64,000 nt of DNA from Paenibacillus nasutitermitis (GCF_014641075.1 NZ_BMHP01000006.1:124001-188000), one strand, 5' to 3'. Numbered from the stretch's first letter, positions 43,482 through 51,839 are shown. Notes: generated by a model from the sequence alone, not told the origin. Numbers and translations: made by a program.

Positions 43482-44408
43482 ATGCTTCAAGCCATTCAAA
43501 CAAACCGGTTATCCAAAAGTTATAAAGACTTTCAAGCTGTTAAAGATGTTTCATTAAGTATAAATAAAGGTGAAATTTATGGTTTTATTGGATTAAATGG
43601 AGCAGGAAAAACCACCACCATTAGAATGTTGCTTGGAATGATCCGACCTACTTATGGTAACTGCTATATAAATGGTGAGAAGGTAAATCATAAAAATCGC
43701 AGTATTTGGGAAAAAGTTGGGTATATGGTTGAAACACCCTATTCCTATCCCGAACTCTCGGTAGAGGAGAATCTTGAAATCTATCGTCGTCTTCGATTGA
43801 TTTCAAATCCCCAAGTGATATCACAGGTGATGAATCAACTGAATTTAGCACAGTTTTCTCGAAAAAAGGCGAAAGACCTTTCGCTAGGAAATGCTCAACG
43901 ACTGGGTATTGCTAAAGCAATTCTACATTCGCCGGAAATATTAATTTTGGATGAGCCGGTAAATGGACTAGATCCTGCAGGAATTGTAGAAATAAGAGAA
44001 TTACTTCGGGATCTGGCTTTTAATAAAGGGGTAACTATATTAATTTCAAGCCATCTCCTTAGTGAAGTTGCCAAAATTGCTACAAAAATTGGCATCATTC
44101 ATGAAGGTCAGTTAATACAGGAAATTGAATCAATTGAATTAAATAAACTTCTTAACCAACGTCTAATCATTGATTCTCTTGATAACAAATCTGCTGTTTC
44201 TAAACTATCATTAGCTGGCTATACCTCACAATTAAATGAAAATGGAATTATCGAGACCTATAACAAGAAAGCCATTCAACATCCAGAAGAGATATCCCGT
44301 TTTCTTGTTTACAAAGGATTCCCTCCAACTAAGTTAATAGTGGAAGAAGAGGACTTGGAATCTTATTTTTTAAGAATTATCAGAGGGAAGGGAGAGGTAG
44401 TGCAATGA
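43482..44408 (+). CDS. ABC transporter ATP-binding protein (BcrA-like, passenger gene)
   Basis: The 308-residue ATPase shows Walker A GLNGAGKTTT, Walker B ILILDEPVNGLDP and a variant signature LSLGNAQRLGIA of the kind found in BcrA-type peptide-antibiotic transporters; GYMVETPYSYPELSVEENL also fits that group. About 90 C-terminal residues form a regulatory tail. It should power the permease encoded next. The ATG at 43482 follows AGGAGG; a longer frame overlapping tetR is unlikely. The role may be peptide-antibiotic or bacteriocin resistance, by inference only. Confidence 0.9.
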   Translation: MLQAIQTNRLSKSYKDFQAVKDVSLSINKGEIYGFIGLNGAGKTTTIRMLLGMIRPTYGNCYINGEKVNHKNRSIWEKVGYMVETPYSYPELSVEENLEIYRRLRLISNPQVISQVMNQLNLAQFSRKKAKDLSLGNAQRLGIAKAILHSPEILILDEPVNGLDPAGIVEIRELLRDLAFNKGVTILISSHLLSEVAKIATKIGIIHEGQLIQEIESIELNKLLNQRLIIDSLDNKSAVSKLSLAGYTSQLNENGIIETYNKKAIQHPEEISRFLVYKGFPPTKLIVEEEDLESYFLRIIRGKGEVVQ

Positions 44409-45184
44409 GCTATTTTTTTGCTACACTTCAGGCTGAGGGACTGAAAATTTGCAAATCCAAAGTCATTTGGATTACAGTAATAGCTTTTACAATTGCCCCT
44501 CTGATGGCTGGATTTTTTATGTTTGTATTGAAAAACCCGGAGTTTGCTAAAAGTTCAGGATTGCTGGGGGCTAAAGCACAAATTGCGGGAGAAGCAAATT
44601 GGCCCTCCTATTTAAGTTTACATGCCCAAATGATTGCAGTAGGTGGAATTCTAGTTTTTGGATTTGTTACAAGCTGGATATTTGGGAGAGAATATGCTGA
44701 CCGCACGGTAAAGGATCTCTTGGCACTACCTTATTCAAGAGCAGTTATTGTCATCGCCAAATTTATTGCATCTTTTATAACAAATATCGTATTAAGTGCT
44801 TATATTGTGACCCTTGGTTTCTTAATTGGTTGGATAATCGGGCTGCCACAATGGTCTTCAGCGATATTGACACATGGTCTTTATGTACTGGCAATAGTCA
44901 CCATTTTAACGATAGCCCTATGTACTCCAGTCGCTTTCTTTGCTGGTTACGGTGGAGGATATTTAGCTCCGTTAGGTTTTGTTATTCTCACCCTTGTTCT
45001 CTCCCAAATAGTTGCAGCTGCTGGCTTTGGTGACTACTTTCCATGGGCTATACCAGCAATCTATAGTGGGATAACAGAGGGTGGAAGTGCTCTGGGTTGG
45101 AATAACTTATTAATCATTATCATTACCAGTTTATTAGGGTTCTTTAGTACCTTATATTGGTGGCTATTTGCAAACCAGCATTAA
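44405..45184 (+). CDS. ABC-2 type permease (passenger gene)
   Basis: The 259-residue membrane protein has six hydrophobic helices. The typical ABC-2 feature SWIFGREYADRTVKDLLALPYSRAVIVIAKF lies between helices two and three, as in BcrB-like and other small exporters. Its ATG overlaps the end of the ATPase gene by four bases (ATGA), so the two are coupled and form one transporter. It is the last passenger gene before the transposase remnant. The substrate is unknown. Confidence 0.88.
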   Translation: MSYFFATLQAEGLKICKSKVIWITVIAFTIAPLMAGFFMFVLKNPEFAKSSGLLGAKAQIAGEANWPSYLSLHAQMIAVGGILVFGFVTSWIFGREYADRTVKDLLALPYSRAVIVIAKFIASFITNIVLSAYIVTLGFLIGWIIGLPQWSSAILTHGLYVLAIVTILTIALCTPVAFFAGYGGGYLAPLGFVILTLVLSQIVAAAGFGDYFPWAIPAIYSGITEGGSALGWNNLLIIIITSLLGFFSTLYWWLFANQH

Positions 45185-45223
45185 AAAGAAATAATAATGT
45201 ATTTATATCATTTCAATTTGTAG

Positions 45224-45998
45224 AGACTACATTACTACCTCCTTTATTGCCCAAAATGTGGTACGGTTGCTAATCTAAATAAGCATGGTAAAAAGTAACA
45301 GTTATTCTTTGATTTGCCGATGCACGCTAAACGAGTGGGCATCTTCGTTTAAAGACAACGATACAAATGTAATGAGTGTGAGGCTACATTCTTTGAAAGC
45401 CTTCCAGATATAGATGAAGGGCGAGACAACTCATGAGAGACCGTTATGTGCTTCTTACAAGGCGTAAAGATCTTAACGACTTCGATGATCAAATAAAGTT
45501 GCAAGTGTGGACTGATAAGTGCCCGTTACTTGGTCAAGCATACGAACTTAAAAAGCAATTCTTTGACATCAATGAAGCCGAATCAATCAACGAAGCCTCT
45601 GTACAAAAACTGGCTTTCAAATGTCCCTAAGGAATTAATTACATTTTTTGAAGATCTTATTAAAGAAATGAATAATTGGGAAGAGGAAATATTCAACTAT
45701 TTCAGTTCCCCCATCACAAATGCCTATACAGAGTCCCTAAATCGTTTAATTAAGACAATGAATCATGTTGGTCGTGGTTACTCATTTGAAGCCCTAAGAG
45801 CAAAGATTTTATTCACTCAAGGCTATCGTAAAGTGAAAAGGAAAAAGAAATTCAAAGATTGTTGAAGTTACTTTCGGAAAAATGTTACCTGATCAATTCC
45901 CAAATTGGGAACAAACTGGCTATGAATGGGTGTTTGAAGAAATCTATGGTGCTGATTTTTCCACACTGACTAAGGCAATGGAGGAGGGTTCTTTTTAA
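45224..45998 (+). pseudogene. Decayed ISL3-type transposase
   Basis: Three remnants can be read. At 45224-45433 a zinc-ribbon N-terminus (YCPKCG ... YKCNECEATFFESLPDID) is broken by two stops. At 45433-45630 it jumps straight to a C-terminal segment (RYVLLTRRKDLNDFD ... GQAYELKKQFFDI). At about 45605-45865, after a frameshift, comes KNWLSNVPKELITFF and SSPITNAYTESLNRLIKTMNHVGRGYSFEALRAK, the end of the DDE domain. A last frame (45863-45998, ending FSTLTKAMEEGSF) stops three bases before the right inverted repeat. The central catalytic part is deleted, so no active enzyme is possible. Confidence 0.82.
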
Positions 45999-46000
45999 CC

Positions 46001-46028
46001 CCCTTTCCACACTATTTTCCGATTACCC
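46001..46028 (-). repeat. Right terminal inverted repeat
   Basis: Read inward on the minus strand it starts GGGTAATCGGAAAATAGTGT, matching the left end at 20 of the first 25 positions. The transposase remnant stops just inside it. Confidence 0.85.
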
Positions 46029-46312
46029 CTTTTAGATACTTATAACTTGAGATTTCGCAGGATGATCATATAACTGTCTCTTCTACTTCCACATTAGGTC
46101 TATTCCATTATAGTTTTTTGTAGACGACTCCGGCCCGTTACAAGCCACTAAACTAAATAGCCAATCTGAAAAACCAGCAAACAACCACAACTGCATCCCC
46201 TTAACACCACGACCATAGTCCAGCATCAAACCATCCCCTGGACCATTATGGCTCTTCGATAATTTCTCTACACTTAAGAAACAAACGGATCGAAGTTAAG
46301 GGGAATAACGAT
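46029..46312. other. Right target duplication and spacer before dedA
   Basis: It begins with the second CTTTTAGA copy (46029-46036). The rest is AT-leaning with no gene that I can support; it should be the original downstream flank of the ABC operon plus the dedA promoter. AAGGGG before 46313 is the dedA ribosome site. Confidence 0.6.
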
Positions 46313-46963
46313 ATGCAATGGATCACTCAGCTTTTTGAGCAGTACGGTTATCTGGTTTTGTTTTTCGGATTGTTTACAGAGTCGATTGCGCTGCCCTTTC
46401 CCGGGGAGCTGGCTATGGCGGTCTCCGGACATATTTCCGTCGTGGGGAATTTTCATTTGGGATGGATTCTGCTGTGCGCCTTCCTGGGTGCGACGATCGG
46501 CACAACGCTCACGTATTATGTGGGCCGGAAGCTGGGCACTCCTTTTTTTGAAAAGTACGGGAAATACTTTTTCCTCACTCCGTCACGGCTTGCTAAAATA
46601 ACGATTTGGTTCGACAAATATGGCACCAAGCTGCTGCTGGTCAGCTATTTTATCCCTGGCCTCCGCCATTTTACCGGTTATGTATCCGGTGCGCTGCGCA
46701 TCCCGGTTCGCACGTTTTTCCTCTATAACCACTTTAGCGCTTTAATATGGGTGACCGTCTATGTCATGATCGGCAAATTATTTGGCAATGAGATTGAACA
46801 TATTCTTCATCTGATCGGGCGTTATTCAGTCCGCGCCGTATTTATCATTGCCGCTCTCCTGGTTATCGTCATCTTGCTCAAACGCCATAAGCAAACCGTT
46901 CTCAAATGGCTAACGGACCGGTTCAAATCCCTCTACAAGGCGTTTGTCCGTTCCCAATCCTAA
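46313..46963 (+). CDS. DedA family membrane protein
   Basis: The 216-residue protein belongs to the DedA/SNARE-associated family, some of which flip undecaprenyl phosphate or phosphatidylethanolamine. Diagnostic stretches are FTESIALPFPGELAMAVSGH, GATIGTTLTYYVGRKLG and the re-entrant FIPGLRHFTGYVSGALRIP. Five to six hydrophobic segments precede a basic C-terminus. It is a single-gene unit with its own terminator, directly right of the inserted element. Confidence 0.9.
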   Translation: MQWITQLFEQYGYLVLFFGLFTESIALPFPGELAMAVSGHISVVGNFHLGWILLCAFLGATIGTTLTYYVGRKLGTPFFEKYGKYFFLTPSRLAKITIWFDKYGTKLLLVSYFIPGLRHFTGYVSGALRIPVRTFFLYNHFSALIWVTVYVMIGKLFGNEIEHILHLIGRYSVRAVFIIAALLVIVILLKRHKQTVLKWLTDRFKSLYKAFVRSQS

Positions 46964-46978
46964 ATCATTGAAAAGTAA

Positions 46979-47012
46979 GAGCCGGCTCACGTGAAGCCGG
47001 TTCTTTTTGCCG
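46979..47012 (+). terminator. Terminator downstream of dedA
   Basis: GAGCCGGCT(T)CACGTG-type stem: GAGCCGG pairs with CCGGTTC around CTCACGTGAAG, followed by five T. Confidence 0.75.
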
Positions 47013-47050
47013 TTGCTGTACGATGAAACTCCCTGGAAGGTATGCATGTT

Positions 47051-47104
47051 TGTCCCGTTTGGCCTCCCAGCCGCCAAATTGATGTAGCGAGCTGGAACGG
47101 GACA
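47051..47104. repeat. Long imperfect hairpin downstream of dedA
   Basis: TGTCCCGTT (47051-47059) pairs with AACGGGACA (47096-47104), and CCAGC with GCTGG nested inside. No T-run follows. It may be part of a structured transcript leading to the small gene at 47272; otherwise 47013-47271 is empty. Confidence 0.5.
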
Positions 47105-47271
47105 TATTTTCTCGATTTCAAAGGTAATGAATCTTCCACTTTCAGCCGATAATTTATATAGAATCCTTTCGATGCAGGTACCTGCCCGAAGCATGGGCGC
47201 TTGAGGTCTTATTCTTACCATAAAAGGGAATCATATAAATGAGCTGGGTCGAGCATGGAGGGGGAATCTTG

Positions 47272-47367
47272 ATGATGATACGAGGATGGAACTGGGGAAT
47301 GCTGGCCGCTATCGGGTTCTCCGCATTGGTCTGGATAGTGGTCATTGTTTTGCTTGTTAAAATGTAA
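47272..47367 (+). CDS. 31-residue single-helix membrane miniprotein
   Basis: The frame encodes MMIRGWNWGMLAAIGFSALV, then a further 11 residues ending VIVLLVKM, which is one membrane helix with a Trp-rich start. GGAGGGGG lies seven bases before the ATG, a near-ideal ribosome site. A strong hairpin terminator begins at the stop codon. These two signals, rather than the peptide itself, support it as real. An in-frame ATG at 47239 would add 11 residues but has a poorer site. Function is unknown; a toxin, stress or regulatory miniprotein is possible. Confidence 0.6.
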   Translation: MMIRGWNWGMLAAIGFSALVWIVVIVLLVKM

Positions 47368-47401
47368 ACATGCCGCGCTGACCGCGCGGCATGTTTTGTT
47401 C
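47367..47401. terminator. Bidirectional terminator between miniprotein and aroC
   Basis: AACATGCCGCGC (47367-47378) pairs perfectly with GCGCGGCATGTT (47384-47395), followed by TTGTT on plus and TACATTTT on minus. It can end both the miniprotein gene and aroC. The 47402-47571 gap has no supported gene. Confidence 0.85.
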
Positions 47402-47571
47402 AGATCTACCGATGCGCCACCTGGCGCAGAGCCTAGCCGCATAACGTCCGGCGTCCTTCATATTGACGTACGGGATGCCGCCTCCAAGCGTGCGGGCCGG
47501 AATCCGTACCGCCGGCCAGAGTGTGATGCAGTGCACCGTTACGTCGTTAAGGGGGAGGTAACCACCTACCC

Positions 47572-48627
47572 TTAGGCTTTCATCGCCGCCTGGCGCTTGA
47601 AATGATCCTCCAGCACGAGACAAGCCATGGCTTCGACGACGGGAACAATGCGCGGGCAGATGCAAGGATCATGCCTGCCTTCGGTGCGGATCGTCTGCTC
47701 TTGCCCGCTGGTGTTGACCGTTTGCTGCGGCAGCGAGATGGAGGACGTCGGCTTCACCGCAACGCGCAGCACAATATCCCCACCTGTACTGATTCCGCCA
47801 ATAATTCCGCCTGCGTGATTGCTCGTAAAGCCCGCAGCATCCATACCGTCGTTATGCTGGCTGCCCAGCATGGCCGATGCCGCGAATCCCGTTCCGAACT
47901 CGATTCCTTTGACGGCCCCGATCGACAGCATCGCTTTGGCCAAATCCGCATCCAGCTTATCAAAGACCGGTTCGCCGATACCCGGCATCACCCCGCGTAT
48001 CCGGCATTCGACAATGCCCCCGCAGCTGTCGCCGGCATCCGCCAATTCTTCAATCCGGGCAATCATGCGGACAGCCGCTTGCGGATCGCAGGCTCTGACT
48101 GCGTTTTGCTCAATCTGATCTTCCTGGAAGGTCTCGCAGCGAATGCCGCCGATTTCCGTCGTATACGCCGTCACGCTCACGCCCCTGTGCTCCAGCAGCT
48201 TGCGGGCTACCGCTCCTGCCGCCACTCTGCCGGCCGTTTCCCTTCCAGAAGCCCGTCCACTGCCTCTGTGATCCCTTATTCCATACTTCTGCAAATAGGT
48301 GAAATCCGCATGACCCGGGCGAAAAGCATGCTGGATCTCCGAATAATCCCCGGATTTCATATCCTTGTTGAACAAAATTATAAACAGCGGGGTTCCTGTT
48401 GTTTGCCCCTCATAAATCCCGGACAGAATGCTGACCGTGTCATATTCCTTGCGGGGCGTCGTCACAGAGGACTGTCCCGGCTTTCTGCGGTCCATTTGAA
48501 CCTGAATATAAGCTTCATCAATTTCAATCCCCGGTGTAACGCCATCGACGATCACGCCGACGGCCTCCCCATGGGACTCCCCGAACGTCGTTATCCGAAA
48601 CTGCTCTCCGAATGAATTTCCCGCCAT
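47572..48627 (-). CDS. aroC: Chorismate synthase
   Basis: The last enzyme of the shikimate pathway, it makes chorismate from EPSP using reduced FMN. The 351-residue sequence has the family signatures GESHGEAVGVIVDGVTPG, DRRKPGQSSVTTPRKE, FRPGHADFTYLQKYG and RGSGRASGRETAGRVAAGAVA, and ends with the RHDPCICPRIVPVVEAM segment. GAGGAGG precedes the ATG. It stands apart from other aro genes and is divergent from a LysR regulator, which may control it. Confidence 0.95.
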   Translation of the reverse strand: MAGNSFGEQFRITTFGESHGEAVGVIVDGVTPGIEIDEAYIQVQMDRRKPGQSSVTTPRKEYDTVSILSGIYEGQTTGTPLFIILFNKDMKSGDYSEIQHAFRPGHADFTYLQKYGIRDHRGSGRASGRETAGRVAAGAVARKLLEHRGVSVTAYTTEIGGIRCETFQEDQIEQNAVRACDPQAAVRMIARIEELADAGDSCGGIVECRIRGVMPGIGEPVFDKLDADLAKAMLSIGAVKGIEFGTGFAASAMLGSQHNDGMDAAGFTSNHAGGIIGGISTGGDIVLRVAVKPTSSISLPQQTVNTSGQEQTIRTEGRHDPCICPRIVPVVEAMACLVLEDHFKRQAAMKA

Positions 48628-48776
48628 GTTCCTGCTTCCTCCTCTTTGCTGACTAAACCGTTCTTTGACTAGTGCTGCCTGTTTCCATTATAGTTTGGGT
48701 AATGAAATTAATGAAATTGCAATAATTGATATCTGTCATAGAGGTGATCTATATCACGAACCACCCGCAGCTGAAT

Positions 48777-49658
48777 ATGGAATGGTACCGCATCTTCCTC
48801 CACACGGCCAAGCTGGGCAACCTGACCAAAGCCGCACAGCAGCTCCATATGACGCAGCCATCCGTCAGCTATGCGATTAAACAGCTGGAGGAAAACCTTG
48901 GCGTCAAGCTGTTCGACCGGCTCTCCAAAGGCGTCCAGCTGACGCCGGAAGGCGCCGCGCTGCTGGACTACGTGGAACCGTCCTTCGCCCTGATCGATTC
49001 TGCGGAGCGCAGACTGCAGGCCCTGAAGGACTTTGCCGCCGGGGATCTGCGGATCGGGGCCAGCGGCCCGATGTTCAAGCATCTGCTGCTGCCCGCTCTG
49101 GATTCCTTCCGGATCGGACACCCCGCTGTACGCATCCATCTGTTCCAGGGAAAATCTTCGGAAATCGCCAAGCGCCTGAAGGATGGCCTGCTTGACCTGG
49201 GTCTGGTTCATCAACCCATGGACAACGATCCCGAGCTCGACATTACCACACTCGCAGCCATACAGGATTGCCTCGTCGGCGGTCCGGCTTACCGCGGATT
49301 GGCCGCGCACCCCTTGTCAGCGCCGGAAATCGCAAAAATCCCGCTGCTGCTTCTGTCTCCAGATAGCAGCACCGGGCAGTTTATCGGCCAATGGCTGGGC
49401 GCTCAAGGCGTCCGTGTGGAGGCCGCCATGGAGCTGAGCAGCCTCGAAATGCAGGTGGAATGCTGCGAACGCGGGTATGGCGCCGCATTTGTGACACGCC
49501 GCTTTGTGGAGCAGCAGCTTGCAGCCGGCAGTTTATTGGAACTTCCCACCTGCACTCCCATCCCGCCGCGAAGTGTCGGCATTGCCGCGCGGAAAGGGCT
49601 GTCCCTGTCGCTGATTGCCGGGCAGTTTATGAAGGAGCTGTCCCGGCACAGCGGATAA
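48777..49658 (+). CDS. LysR family transcriptional regulator
   Basis: The 293-residue protein has the LysR helix-turn-helix at the N-terminus (NLTKAAQQLHMTQPSVSYAIKQLEENLGVKLFDR) and a periplasmic-binding-like sensor domain (DLRIGASGPMFKHLLLPALDSF). The start is uncertain. The ATG at 48777 gives a normal N-terminus but a weak ribosome site, and GTG at 48744 or TTG at 48726 are in frame. The IR GTGAT-CTAT-ATCAC (48744-48757) may be its operator. It is divergent from aroC, so chorismate or aromatic metabolism could be its target, though this is not shown. Confidence 0.88.
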   Translation: MEWYRIFLHTAKLGNLTKAAQQLHMTQPSVSYAIKQLEENLGVKLFDRLSKGVQLTPEGAALLDYVEPSFALIDSAERRLQALKDFAAGDLRIGASGPMFKHLLLPALDSFRIGHPAVRIHLFQGKSSEIAKRLKDGLLDLGLVHQPMDNDPELDITTLAAIQDCLVGGPAYRGLAAHPLSAPEIAKIPLLLLSPDSSTGQFIGQWLGAQGVRVEAAMELSSLEMQVECCERGYGAAFVTRRFVEQQLAAGSLLELPTCTPIPPRSVGIAARKGLSLSLIAGQFMKELSRHSG

Positions 49659-49725
49659 TTCCGCCGATTTGACCCGGCCCGATCCGGCCCGATCCTCGCG
49701 CTGAACTGGCACACAACAGAACAGA

Positions 49726-51171
49726 TCAGGCTTGAGGCGCAGCAAGCAGCTCCTCGCTCACTTCCTTATGTTTCTTGCGCAGCAGGAAGGTGAACGGAAT
49801 TGCAAGCACGACCAGTGCGGTGCCGATGATGAATACCTCCTGAACCGACTTGGACAATGCCAGACTCTGGGCATCCGGTGCTCCGGGCTTCATGTCTTTC
49901 AGATGGGCAATCGTCCGGGCGGACAGGATACTGCTGAAAATACTGACGGACAGCGCAGCGGTTCCCTGGCGGATCCAGTTCGTGACGGCTGAGGCATGCC
50001 CGCTGAACGTGCCGGGCACCGCCGTCATGCCGGCATTGGTAACCGGCATATTGCTCAGCGAGATGCCCACGTACCGGATAGCCAGCCACGAGGCGATAAA
50101 GAAGGTACCGCTTGCCAGATCCAGCCGGCTGAGCTCCCAGGTCGCAAGCGCCATAATGATGACCCCCGCCAGGATCAGGCGGAACGGCCCGACCTTATCA
50201 TAGATTTTGCCGACCATGAAGGAGAAGAACGCCATGGCAATCGTCCCTGGAAGCATAATAAGCCCGGTATCCAGCGAAGAAACATGCTGGATATTCTGCA
50301 TGTAGATCGGCACCAGAAAGGTGCCCGCGTAAAGCGAAATCGTAATGATGCAGTTGATGATCAGGCTGTACGTGAACCGGGGGATTTTGAATACCCGCAA
50401 ATTCAGCAAAGGAGCGCTGCTGTGCAGCGTCCGGATAATAAAATACGTCACAATTGCCACACCGGCGATAAATAACGCGATCGTCTTCCATGAGGTCCAC
50501 CCCCAGTTGTGGCCCTCGCTGAAGGTAAGCAGCAGAGAGCTTGTGCCTGCAATAACGGCAATGAAGCCGATGACATCCAGCTTAATCCCGCGGCTCAAAC
50601 GGTAATACGGAATAAACCGCTGGGCGAAAATCACCGCCAGTATACCAATTGGCAAATTCATCAGAAAAAGCGATTTCCAGCCGAAGTATTCAGTCAGCCA
50701 TCCCCCAAGGGTGGGACCGAAAGCAGGCGCCAGCATGGCCGATACGCTCCACATGCCAATGGCCAGCGCCTGCTTTTCTTTACGGATCACCTGATAAATA
50801 ATCGTCATCGTCGTCGGCATAATAATACCGCTGAACAAACCCTGCAGTACCCGGAACACAATCAGCGACTGCATACTCCAGGCAAGCGCACAGAGCCCCG
50901 AAGTAATTGTAAAACCAAGCATCGCATACACATATAACCGTTTGTAGCTGATCTTGTCGCCCATAAACCCGATAATCGGCGCAATCACGCCAGTCGCCAG
51001 CATAAATCCGGACATCATCCACTGCACAGTATTCAGCTCGGCATGAAAATCCGTCATAAAGACGGGCAGCGCCACATTAATGGTCGTTGTGCTCAGCACA
51101 GCCATGAAATTACCGAAAAAAACTGCAATAATAATATTCCAAAATGAAGATTGTTCTTCTGCATGAGTCAT
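49726..51171 (-). CDS. DHA2-family MFS multidrug exporter
   Basis: This 481-residue, about 14-helix exporter closely resembles the one at 12799-14250 (shared TINxAxPV, IQW/VQW, SGxMLATG and FIPYYRLS stretches). Motif C-like GPTLGGWLTEYFGWKSLFLMNLP is present. GGAGGG stands before the ATG at 51171. A MerR regulator gene lies directly upstream on the same strand, separated by a tandem repeat, so it is probably drug-inducible through that regulator. Confidence 0.9.
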   Translation of the reverse strand: MTHAEEQSSFWNIIIAVFFGNFMAVLSTTTINVALPVFMTDFHAELNTVQWMMSGFMLATGVIAPIIGFMGDKISYKRLYVYAMLGFTITSGLCALAWSMQSLIVFRVLQGLFSGIIMPTTMTIIYQVIRKEKQALAIGMWSVSAMLAPAFGPTLGGWLTEYFGWKSLFLMNLPIGILAVIFAQRFIPYYRLSRGIKLDVIGFIAVIAGTSSLLLTFSEGHNWGWTSWKTIALFIAGVAIVTYFIIRTLHSSAPLLNLRVFKIPRFTYSLIINCIITISLYAGTFLVPIYMQNIQHVSSLDTGLIMLPGTIAMAFFSFMVGKIYDKVGPFRLILAGVIIMALATWELSRLDLASGTFFIASWLAIRYVGISLSNMPVTNAGMTAVPGTFSGHASAVTNWIRQGTAALSVSIFSSILSARTIAHLKDMKPGAPDAQSLALSKSVQEVFIIGTALVVLAIPFTFLLRKKHKEVSEELLAAPQA

Positions 51172-51210
51172 AAATTCAATTCCCTCCAGCTTTGGCCTTG
51201 CCCTGATTCC

Positions 51211-51250
51211 GGTTCCTTACGGTTCCTTACGGTTCCTTACGGTTCCTTAT
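51211..51250. repeat. Four tandem copies of a 10-bp unit
   Basis: GGTTCCTTAC is repeated three times, then GGTTCCTTAT; the last copy includes the merR stop codon. On the minus strand each unit carries AAGGAA, so the leader of the exporter gene gains ribosome-site-like sequences. Confidence 0.95.
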
Positions 51251-51681
51251 GATCCCTCCGCTTCGTACCTGCCGATTGCTTCCCTGACACGCCGGTTCAA
51301 GACGTGTAACTCCTCTTTAAACGTGTCCATCCGTTTCATCTTTAATTCAATCATATCCATTTCCCGTTCCAGCACTTCCGAGATTTCCAGGAGGCTGCGC
51401 CGGCGCTCAGCGCGGTCTTCCAGTGATTGGACAGCATGACGGTAATGGTCGATCCTTTCATTCATCTTGACGAACTGCTGCAGCTCCTGCAGCGAGAAGC
51501 CCAGTACTTCCTTGGCCAGCACGATCTTGTTCAGCCGGTCGATATCCGCTTCCGAATACAGGCGCATCCCGCCTTCTGTCCGGTCCAGCGTTTCAATCAG
51601 TCCCAGCTCTTCATAATAGCGGATCGTCCGCTTCGTCAGGCCGGTCTTGGCCGCTGCATCCTCGATCTTGTAGGTTTTCAT
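51247..51681 (-). CDS. MerR family transcriptional regulator
   Basis: The 144-residue protein has the MerR DNA-binding domain (YKIEDAAAKTGLTKRTIRYYEELGLIETLDRTEGGMRLYSEADIDRL) followed by a long coiled-coil dimerisation helix. No cysteine-rich metal site is seen, so it senses a drug-like compound or another signal rather than a metal. The gene reads into the MFS exporter, its likely target. GAGGAC precedes the ATG. Upstream, the palindrome ACGTTAACGT (51743-51752) is a candidate operator. Confidence 0.9.
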   Translation of the reverse strand: MKTYKIEDAAAKTGLTKRTIRYYEELGLIETLDRTEGGMRLYSEADIDRLNKIVLAKEVLGFSLQELQQFVKMNERIDHYRHAVQSLEDRAERRRSLLEISEVLEREMDMIELKMKRMDTFKEELHVLNRRVREAIGRYEAEGS

Positions 51682-51742
51682 AAGGCTTTCGTCCTCTTTG
51701 CGTCCAGATTAATGGATGATTTGAATAGCATATCGCAATCAA

Positions 51743-51752
51743 ACGTTAACGT
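51743..51752. promoter_or_regulatory. Palindrome upstream of merR
   Basis: ACGTTAACGT is a perfect 10-bp palindrome, followed by GTCAACGT, giving overlapping ACGTT half sites about 60 bases before the merR start. Confidence 0.4.
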
Positions 51753-51779
51753 CAACGTAAACTATGAGTGATCATAACA

Positions 51780-51820
51780 AAAAGCAGGAATCCCATTTCA
51801 TAGGTTCCTGCTTTTTTTCA
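51780..51820 (-). terminator. Terminator downstream of the SGNH hydrolase gene
   Basis: AAAGCAGGAA pairs with TTCCTGCTTT. T-runs flank both sides: seven T on plus, five on minus. It ends the operon of 51840-54918. Confidence 0.8.
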
Positions 51821-51839
51821 CAGCTATTCATTGCCGTTG

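Larger units (their letters stand above)
42687..46028 (+). mobile_element. ISL3-type element carrying a tetR-ABC transporter passenger operon
   Basis: The 3342-bp element is bounded by imperfect 28-bp inverted repeats. The left begins GGGTATTCGG and the right, read inward, GGGTAATCGG; 20 of the first 25 positions agree. A perfect 8-bp duplication flanks it. Inside lie a TetR gene, an ABC ATPase, an ABC-2 permease and a decayed transposase reading toward the right end. Base composition is visibly AT-rich against GC-rich neighbours, suggesting transfer from a low-GC donor. With a broken transposase it is probably now immobile unless helped in trans. Confidence 0.88.

Noticed and set aside
46087..46290. 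A minus-strand open frame of about 68 codons right of the inserted element
   Set aside because: It has no start codon or ribosome site and no recognisable motif; it is probably chance in an AT-leaning spacer.
47402..47571. A minus-strand frame after aroC reading VGGYLPLNDVTVHCITLWPA and then GGGIPYVNMKDAGRY-like sequence
   Set aside because: It is continuous with the hairpin and overlaps aroC. No start codon with a ribosome site is visible, and I recognise no family. It might be a remnant, but the evidence is too weak to list it as a gene.
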